64,000 nt of DNA from Beta vulgaris subsp. vulgaris. Lineage: Eukaryota; Streptophyta; Magnoliopsida; Caryophyllales; Amaranthaceae. The position numbers were made by a program, and so were the translations under genes. The notes beneath the pieces are model-generated. The model was not told the origin of the DNA and made no database searches. It saw only the letters and a list, made by a program, of their open reading frames with translations. The stretch is from contig NC_079206.1 in assembly GCF_026745355.1 (NCBI RefSeq), positions 33,734,653 through 33,798,652 of the forward strand, in the 5' to 3' direction. How positions within the stretch are numbered: position 1 is the first letter of the stretch; every line of letters starts with the position of its first letter. Positions 57,501 to 64,000 of the stretch are shown here, in pieces.

Positions 57501-58925
57501 AAATCTTCTCCTCCTTGAGGAACAGGAACATCATTGATGTATTATTTTCAAATTCCTCGTTCCTTTCCTCTTTCACTTCTTCTTCTTCTTGTGAATCTGC
57601 TTCTTTACTTGGTTGTCACAACCCATCTCATAGTCATCAACCTGTATGCTTGGATTATTTTGTCAGATTCATCAAAGATTACATGAATGCTTTCTTCAAC
57701 ACACATAGTTCTTTGTTATATACTCTATAAGCTTTACTATGTGAGGAGTATCCTAAAAATGTTGCTTCATCACTCCTTGCATCAAATTTTCCAAGATTAT
57801 CTTTTCCATTATTATGCACATAACATTTGCACCAAATGTTCTAAAATAGGTGATATTTGGTTTCTTTCCAAATAAAGTTCATAAGGAGTTTTATTAATGA
57901 TAGGTCTCATCATGGCACGATTAATTATGTGACAAGCAGTATTAACAGCTTCAGCCCAAAAGTTCCTTGGAAGTTCACTAGCAATTAACATGGTTCTAGA
58001 CATTTCCTCCAAAGTTCTATTTTTCCTTTCTACAACACCATTTTGTTGTGGTGTTCTAGGGGCAGAAAAATTATGATCTAGGCCATTATCTCTGCTTAAG
58101 TCATCAAATTTATAATTTTCGAATTCCTTGCCATGATCTGATCTAATGTGCATTATTTTATGACCACTTAAGTTTTGAACTCTTTTAGCAAAGACAAGGA
58201 ACTCATCATAAGTTTCATCTTTACTAGTGAGAAAAATAACCCAAGTTACCTAGAGTAGTCATCTACAATCACAAGTACATACCTCTTTCCACTTCTGCTT
58301 TGAATTCTCATGGGTCCACATAAGTCCATATGAATTAATTCTAATGGTTTAGTGTGTACTTACAATCGTTTTAGATTTGAAAGAGGATCTTACTTGCTTA
58401 CCTCGTGCACATGCATCACAAACTTGATCAATATGAAATTTTATGGATGGTAATCCTAAAACAAGATCTTTTGATCTAAGTTTCTCAAGTAATGAAAAGC
58501 TAGCATGTCCTAGACGCTTGTGCCAAGAAGTGAATCATCTTCAATAACACTAAGACAAGTTAAATTGATTTGAGGAACAAGGTCTAAATCCACAATGTAT
58601 GTGTTCTCTTTCCTTGTTCCTTCCAAGATAACCTTCTTAGTTTTTAATGTTGATGCAAGCATTTTTCTTTATCAAATTTTACAGTATTTCCTTGTCACAG
58701 AATTGAGAAATGCTTAATAGATTATGTTTTAGACCTTCAACTAAAAATACATTTTCAATGGAGTGTAGTGGTGACTTACCACCTTACCCATGCAACTATG
58801 TTACCTTTCTTATTATCACCAAATGTTACACTTCCACCTTCATAGGTTGTGAGTGAGAGAAACTTGTTTTGTCTCCTGTCATGTGCTTGGAACAACCACT
58901 ATCGAGATACACATGTGTTGTTCCC
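57501..58925 (-). pseudogene. Protease and integrase of element E
   Basis: Protease active site YLDSGCSKHMTGDKTSF (about 58870-58925). Pre-integrase zinc part: FDQVCDACARGKQV (58390-58440). Integrase core 57812-58153: IRSDHGKEFENYKFDDLSRD (Asp), APRTPQQNGVVERKNRTLEE (Glu), FWAEAVNTACHIINRAMMRP. The first core Asp region (58200-58370) is frame-broken. The hinge to RT (57360-57560) is dense in GGAAC. In copia elements these precede RT in one polyprotein. Confidence 0.88.
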
Positions 58926-59703
58926 CTCACTCCAACCTGCAAAAATCAACTAGTTGTTAGTTGTAGGAACCCCATCTTTCGTGGGTTCCTGTTCTTGACT
59001 AGGATTTGTTTTGACAACCCATTTTTTCTTACTTATTGTCACATTTTTCCCAATCATCTCAGATTTTAGTTGACATTGATTTATGTAATGACCTACCTTG
59101 CCACAATACATACAAACTTATCACTAGGTAGATCAACATATTTCTTTGTCTTGTTCCTTTTCTTGTAGTTTTCAAAACCAAGACCTTCCTTCCTCTTGGT
59201 CTGTGGTTTCTCAATCCACTTAGGAACTTTCATGATTTTGCCTCTGTTCCTTGCGACAACCAGTTCCTTTTTAAGATTACAGATCTGTTCCTTTAAAATA
59301 TTTTTCTCTTTATTCAATTTTTCAATCTCAGATCTGTATCCTTTCAAAGGGGTTGATCTTATATCAAAGGAACTCAGAACAGGGACAAATTCCTTCAAGT
59401 GTGAAATCTCTAAATTAATTAGATAATTTTCATTTTTCAAACTTTCATACATTCTTTGATTTTTAAGTTTTTATCAAATAAATCAAAGAATCTTTTTCAA
59501 CATCTGTTCTCATTTTCTTAAGCCATTCTATGTGTTCCTTGCAAACCTTTAAGGCTTGTTCCGTTTGTTTCGTTTTTCACGTTCATCTCTACATTCAAGA
59601 ATTGCATCATAAAGAAGATCATATATTTCAGCCTAGTTTTACCATCTAAGTCTGACTCAAGCCATGTTGACTTACCTCAACTTTTTCTTCATCTTCTTTT
59701 TCG
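58926..59703 (-). pseudogene. gag-pol spacer with coiled coil and second zinc knuckle of element E
   Basis: A 119-residue frame (59093-59452) with heptad-like sequence (YRSEIEKLNKEKNILKEQIC), basic tail (IEKPQTKRKEGLGFENYKKR), running into a second zinc knuckle in the next frame, CMYCGKVGHYINQC (C-x2-C-x4-H-x4-C). Two knuckles separated by a coiled coil are common in SIRE-type gag. 59453-59703 is frame-broken. Confidence 0.75.
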
Positions 59704-60789
59704 TCAGTGTTTGCCATAGGCAAAGGTTTGCTGTTTCTTCAGTTGTTGTTCCTCTTCTTCTTCCGTCTCTGAATCTCCCCAAGCAGCTATCATAGCTTTG
59801 CGCACATTTGCCTTAGAGAAAGGTGCTTTTGATTCTTTGTTCCTTTCAGCAAAGCGTTCCTTGTTCCTTTCTTTGGTTTTGTCATTTTCCCAAAGAGGAC
59901 ATTCCTTGATGAAGTGATCTGTACTACCACATTTATGACAAGCAGCTTTGTTAGAAAATTTCTTAGTTTTACCTTTGAAGTTTCCATTCTTCATGTTCCT
60001 GTACATCTTTCGAAATTTTCGAACCATGAGGGCTGCTTCTTCTTCTTCTGAATCCGAATCATCTTCATCATCTGCTTTGAGAGCAATTGATTTTGATTTG
60101 GAGCTTTCACCATATTCAGTATCAAGGTGAAGCTCATGAGTCATAAGTGACCCTGCCAGCTGTTCTAAGTTGAACTTAGTGAAGTCTTTTGTTTCTTGAA
60201 GAGCAGTGACTTTAGCCATCCATCTGTCCTTAGGAAGACTCCTAAGAACCTTTCGAACCTGTTCCTCAGATGAAATAAACTTTCCAAGAGAAGCCAACTC
60301 ATTAATAATGTTAGTAAAACGAGTAAACATGTCTCGGATGCTTTCTTTAGATTTCATGCAGAACAGTTCATATTGATTCATAAGTAAATCAATTTTCGAT
60401 CTTTTAACTTCATTAGTTCCTTCTGGGTTACTTCTAGTAAATCCCATATTTGCTTTGCGGATTTGCATCCCATGATCCTATGTTCATGGGGTCCAAGTCC
60501 ACAATGCAAAGTTTAATAGCCATGGCATTTACTTCCATTTTTTCAAAACAGATTTGTCATAATCAGAGAGGGGTTTTAGAGTTACCTCATTTTTGTCATT
60601 TGTAGTTGTGACTTCGAAATCACCAACTTCAATGACTCTCCATACCTGATAGTTTTCAGCTTTGATGAATATCTCCATGCGGTTCTTCCAATAGTTGTAG
60701 TACTTCCCATTGAACATAGGAGGCCTTTGAGTGGAATAACCTTCTTCAAGTTTCTCGGTGGTATTCATTGTTCCTTGGATCTTTTTCAA
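59704..60789 (-). pseudogene. gag of element E
   Basis: N-terminal frame 60529-60789 (EGYSTQRPPMFNGKYYNYWK, then NRMEIFIKAENYQVWRVIE), a break, then a 254-residue frame to 59704: RSKIDLLMNQYELFCMKSKE, SIRDMFTRFTNIINELASLG, LRSLPKDRWMAKVTALQETK. This is the copia UBN2-type gag domain. A zinc knuckle CHKCGSTDHFIKEC follows an acidic tract (DDEDDSDSEEEEAAL). Start chosen within about 40 bp of the PBS. Confidence 0.9.
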
Positions 60790-60816
60790 TAGGGTTTCCT
60801 ATCTTACGTGAGTTCT

Positions 60817-60829
60817 AGCTCTGATACCA
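60817..60829 (-). other. Primer-binding site of element E
   Basis: Sense strand TGGTATCAGAGCT, two bases inside the 5' LTR. It fits initiator-Met tRNA, as in other SIRE elements. Confidence 0.92.
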
Positions 60830-60831
60830 AT

Positions 60832-62182
60832 TGTTATTTCCCTAGGAACACTACAAGAGGGGGGGTGAATTGTAGGTGTAGAAATAAACGTAACTTTTTG
60901 CGGAAATTAAAACTTAAACGAATAAACAAGCTAAGGAACACAAGGGATTTTTACGAGGAAAAACTTCTTGGGCCCAACAAGAAGAAACAACCTCGACCAC
61001 TAGGGATTTTAAACTCAACTCTTTCACTAATTAGGCCAAACAACTTTGTTACAACCTAATTCTAACTCGAGCCACACCTTGAGTTCCTAAACTCAAGTTC
61101 CTGAGCCACTGTTCCCTTAACAGAAGTTCCTCTCAACTTCACTCGAAGTTTTCTCACCATACAAGCTTCACTCAAAGCCTCTCTCTTACAGAACTTCACT
61201 CAAAGTTCCCTTACCCCAAAAACCAAAATACAATTGATCGAAATAAGCTTAGTGGAATTAGAGTAAGAAGCAAAGAACAAATGGCTATTATGAGAGAATG
61301 AAGGCACTGACACTTAATAGTTAAACTCACTTAATTACTTAGTCAGACACACTTTGGAACTTATTAGACTTCATATTTATAGTGATAATCAAAAGAACGT
61401 GGGATTAAAATTGATTACATGTTAAGTCCATTAACCCATGATGTTCCTTCCCCTAAGGAACACGTTTCTCATCATGTCCCATGATCCCATGACTAAATTG
61501 AACGTGGATATTTTAGCCAACACTCCTAAGTAATAGGAGTTCCTTGAGCTTTATCCGAAAATCAGTTTATTAAAAACTTTTTATTTTAAAACTGAATTTT
61601 TAATCTTTAAGAAAATAATATCTTTTAAAAAAATTCTTTTAAAACCGGATATTATTTTCTTATTTTTCCGAAAAAAAAATCTTTTCTAAAACAGATTTTC
61701 TTTTTAAAACTGATTTTTCATTTACTGATTTGAAATTAGATAAACTAATTTCCTATAATTTAGGCATGACTTACTCAATTCACATTTAACCGTTATCTTT
61801 TGCACGCCTAAGTCTAGTTCCTTTTATAAACAGTTCCTTTAACAATTTGTTTAGTGCCACTTAGTTTGTTCCTTAGAAAGGAACAAACTCTCATTCTCAA
61901 ATAACTGCCACTATTCCTTACCATTCTTCTTTGTTCCTTTACATTGGAACTAGAAAATAAAACGCCTAGCTTCTATTCTTCTTGATCCAATGCTTGCTCC
62001 AGTATCAACATAGAAACTTCTTTACTTAGCCTTTGAAATCCTCTCTTGACTTCTTCCTTGACTTCGTATTCTCCCAGATCCTTTCATTGATACCTTAAAC
62101 ATCATACACTTAAATAACTCATTAGTTCACTACTTAGTTTGCATCTTTGTTTCTTTGTCAGCAACAAAACTAGGGTTCAACA
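60832..62182 (-). repeat. 5' LTR of element E
   Basis: 1351 bp, matching 51385-52780 but with many single-base gaps (for example CTTCATATTT for CTTCAATATTT). Confidence 0.95.
61374..61382 (-). promoter_or_regulatory. TATA-like box of element E
   Basis: Sense strand CTATAAATA, conserved in both LTRs (51939-51947), about 800 bp from the LTR start. Confidence 0.6.
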
Positions 62183-62187
62183 GTCAA

Positions 62188-62790
62188 ACTGAAAATCAAG
62201 ATTATGTGTGAGATTTTGAATTGAGATTAGTGTTAGGACTAGCTTGGGGGAGTATTTACCCTAGTTTGTACTCGGCTTACCCTGCTTTTTGCACCACATT
62301 CCTAAATTATAATCCACCTCCTTAACCTAGCCCCATTACAACCTTAACAAAGTCCCTTTTAACTTTTAGATTGGACTTGGTCGATTTAGTAGTGGCGGGC
62401 GAGATTTTGTGCAAGTCATGATGAGGGTCATCAAAATGTGGTGGAGGCAAGCTATTATGGTTGAGCATCCCTAGGGAGGAGTCAAACTCGAGACTTGGAA
62501 GTGGAGAAGAGTGAGAAATCACTCTTGAAAAGCCTTTTTTCAAAAAGACCCGGTTGATAGGTGGATTGAGTCCTTAGAGTCACTCTTGTGCTTCCTAATC
62601 ATTTTCCCTCTTGTGTTTGGTTGGTCTTCTAAATCTTGTTATGAACTCATTTAGCTTGCATGTCATGTTTGTAACTTTGCGTTTAGAGCATGTAGGTTGG
62701 TTTGTTGCATGATTTATTTTTTTCTTTACTCCCTTTCTCCTCTTCCTTCCTTACTTCCCACTCTTGATTTACTTGAGGACAAGCAAAATG
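62188..62790. other. 3' untranslated region of element B, part 2
   Basis: Continues from 51379 after element E. No gene. ACTTGAGGACAAGCAAAATG near the end is a phrase typical of Athila elements just before the polypurine tract. Confidence 0.7.
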
Positions 62791-62806
62791 ATAAGCTTGG
62801 GGAGTT
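62791..62806 (+). other. Polypurine tract of element B
   Basis: ATAAGCTTGGGGAGTT directly before the 3' LTR. Confidence 0.88.
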
Positions 62807-64000
62807 TGATAAGTGTGTTTCTAACGCACTTTATGACCTCCTTTTCGTTTAGTTTGGGCCTCTTTATTCTCTTTTCTCCTTATTTCCCTTTCTACTTATT
62901 TACTTGATCATTGATTGATCATAGTGACATTTTGCTAGATTTTCGATCTATTTTGATCGAATTTCTAGTACATCTGTTTTTACCTTGTTTTCTCGTGTTT
63001 TCATTGCAGGTATGATCCTTTTTGTGGCCGAGTATTGCGAGATATGGCTTAAGGGGGCGGGATAGAGAAACCGAGGGAGCTTGAGGTGCGCTTGGAGACA
63101 CCTGCACAGAATGGTGTGCTCACACATGCAAGTGGTGCACACGCACCTTCCGCAGTTTTAGAGATAAAACACATACCACATTGGTGCGCCCGCACCATCA
63201 CAAACATGCGCCTGCACCACATTGGTGCGCCCGCACCATCACAAGCGTACGCCCACACCATTTTACGAAGACATCCCAACTTTGAGGCAGAAGGGTGAAG
63301 TGCGCTCGCACCCTTTGTTTCCGGAAAGAAAAGAATCGAGCTTTATTAAAAACGGGAGTTTTGTTTTATTTTGAACTTACGCTTTATTCTAGAGTTTTAG
63401 AGAGTATTTTTTAGGGTTATACTAGAGAGATAAACACATCAGTTTTATTGAGATTTGAGATTAATTAATCATAAATTGTGATTCCGATAGCATTCAAGGT
63501 ACTTTTTCATTCAATTTAATTTGAAGTTCCAGTTCTATTTCATTCTTTTGGTGGTTGCTCTTGTTTTTCCTTGTTATTAGTTCTTTATTCTTATAATCTC
63601 ATAATTGTTATTTCAATTAGTTTGATTATCTCTTAATCATGTTTAGCCTTACATTAGTCATAGATTTTATGTTTAATTACTTAGAATCCATGATTAGTGA
63701 GTAGTTTCATATCTAGGGTTAGGGTGAAAGTATGGATTAGGGTTTTAAATATTTTGTTAATGTGATTGTGATGTTTTAAGGAATTTCATGCATTGATCTT
63801 GGTGTTTTGAGACCTTAGGGTAGATATTGATCACATTTATGCTTTGGCATTTTGGATTCAAATGTTCTTAAATCGAATTTTGAACATTTTTATCATCCCT
63901 AAGAATCAACTTAATTTCTAGGCATAGATATTGGGTAGAAATTAAGGGGATTCTTCATTAAGGGTTTTCCGAATTTATTGAATCTCTTAATCAACTAACT
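62807..64000 (+). repeat. 3' LTR of element B, cut by window end
   Basis: The first 1194 bp of an LTR starting TGATAAGTGTG and matching 13795 onward with scattered differences. About 430 bp should lie outside the window. Confidence 0.93.
63134..63313. repeat. GC palindrome array in B 3' LTR
   Basis: Six units of GGTGCGCCCGCACC or variants (63134, 63183, about 63205, 63224, 63247, 63300). Number and spacing differ from the 5' LTR, so the array has changed since insertion. Confidence 0.85.

Larger units (their letters stand above)
51385..62182 (-). mobile_element. Element E: SIRE-type Ty1/copia retrotransposon
   Basis: Minus-strand element with LTRs 51385-52780 (1396 bp) and 60832-62182 (1351 bp) and duplication GTCAA (51380-51384, 62183-62187). 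Sense order: 5' LTR, PBS TGGTATCAGAGCT, gag with zinc knuckle, protease, integrase, RT (YVDD), RNase H, an extra 3' ORF, polypurine tract, 3' LTR. Integrase before RT is the copia order. LTR start TGTTGAACCC, G-run plus the extra ORF fit the SIRE/Maximus lineage. Coding frames are broken. GGAAC/GTTCC is strikingly frequent throughout. Confidence 0.93.
13795..64000 (+). mobile_element. Element B: Athila-type Ty3/gypsy retrotransposon, split by C, D and E, 3' end outside window
   Basis: The 5' LTR 13795-15417 is followed by the Asp-tRNA PBS TGGCGCCGTTGCCGGGGA. Then come gag, protease, RT, RNase H (split by C), integrase, an env-position ORF fragment (split by D), a long 3' untranslated region (split by E), a polypurine tract, and a 3' LTR from 62807 past the window end. 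FMDDF in RT, the AAGCTTGGGG tracts and the PBS are all Athila-like. The LTRs share the 7-bp inverted ends TGATAAG and CTTATCA. B lies in element A; its duplication cannot be confirmed because the right flank is missing. Confidence 0.92.

Noticed and set aside
62919..63298. Cys-rich frames over the B 3' LTR
   Set aside because: Produced by the GGTGCGCC palindrome array; present on both strands.

Overview
The window is repeat-dense plant nuclear DNA with no recognisable host gene. It is a stack of LTR retrotransposons inserted into one another. Plant origin is shown by the element families: Tekay/Del-type chromoviruses, Athila-type and Tat-type Ty3/gypsy elements, and SIRE-type Ty1/copia elements. 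Their primer-binding sites match plant initiator-Met and Asp tRNAs. A flowering plant, perhaps a eudicot, is likely; the species cannot be read from this sequence. I named the elements A to H by position and nesting.

Layout. Element A (+ strand, Tat-like gag only, ends outside the window) occupies 1-872 and 12423-13794. It is split by element H, a Tekay/Del chromovirus on the minus strand at 878-12417 (TSD AAAGA). Element B, an Athila-type element on the plus strand, starts at 13795 and runs off the right end; its 3' LTR starts at 62807. B is split by three insertions. C is an RT-less Athila relative, minus strand, 19515-27625, TSD ATTTG, in the RNase H region. D is a Tekay/Del chromovirus, minus strand, 29302-50025, TSD TGGCC, in the post-integrase ORF. 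E is a SIRE-type copia, minus strand, 51385-62182, TSD GTCAA, in the 3' untranslated region. D's left LTR is split by G, a solo SIRE-type LTR (30018-42165, TSD AACCT). G is split by F, a Tekay/Del chromovirus (minus, 30815-41793). One LTR of F carries a 377-bp hAT-type MITE (31167-31543, TSD ATCACAGG). The deepest path, A > B > D > G > F > MITE, is six levels.

The genes are gag, protease, reverse transcriptase, RNase H, integrase and accessory ORFs of these elements. Almost all are broken by single-base frameshifts and stops. Some of this may be decay and some may be uncorrected base-calling error, because single-base gaps cluster in particular copies. The least damaged parts are F's protease, RNase H and integrase/chromodomain ORFs, C's gag, and B's protease and RT.

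The less ordinary features are: arrays of short GC-rich palindromes in the LTRs of both Athila-type elements; an element-wide excess of GGAAC/GTTCC in E; a decayed extra ORF downstream of E's pol; a leader ORF upstream of gag in two Tekay elements (H, D); and an RT-less Athila derivative (C) that keeps gag, protease and the ATHILA-type ORF.
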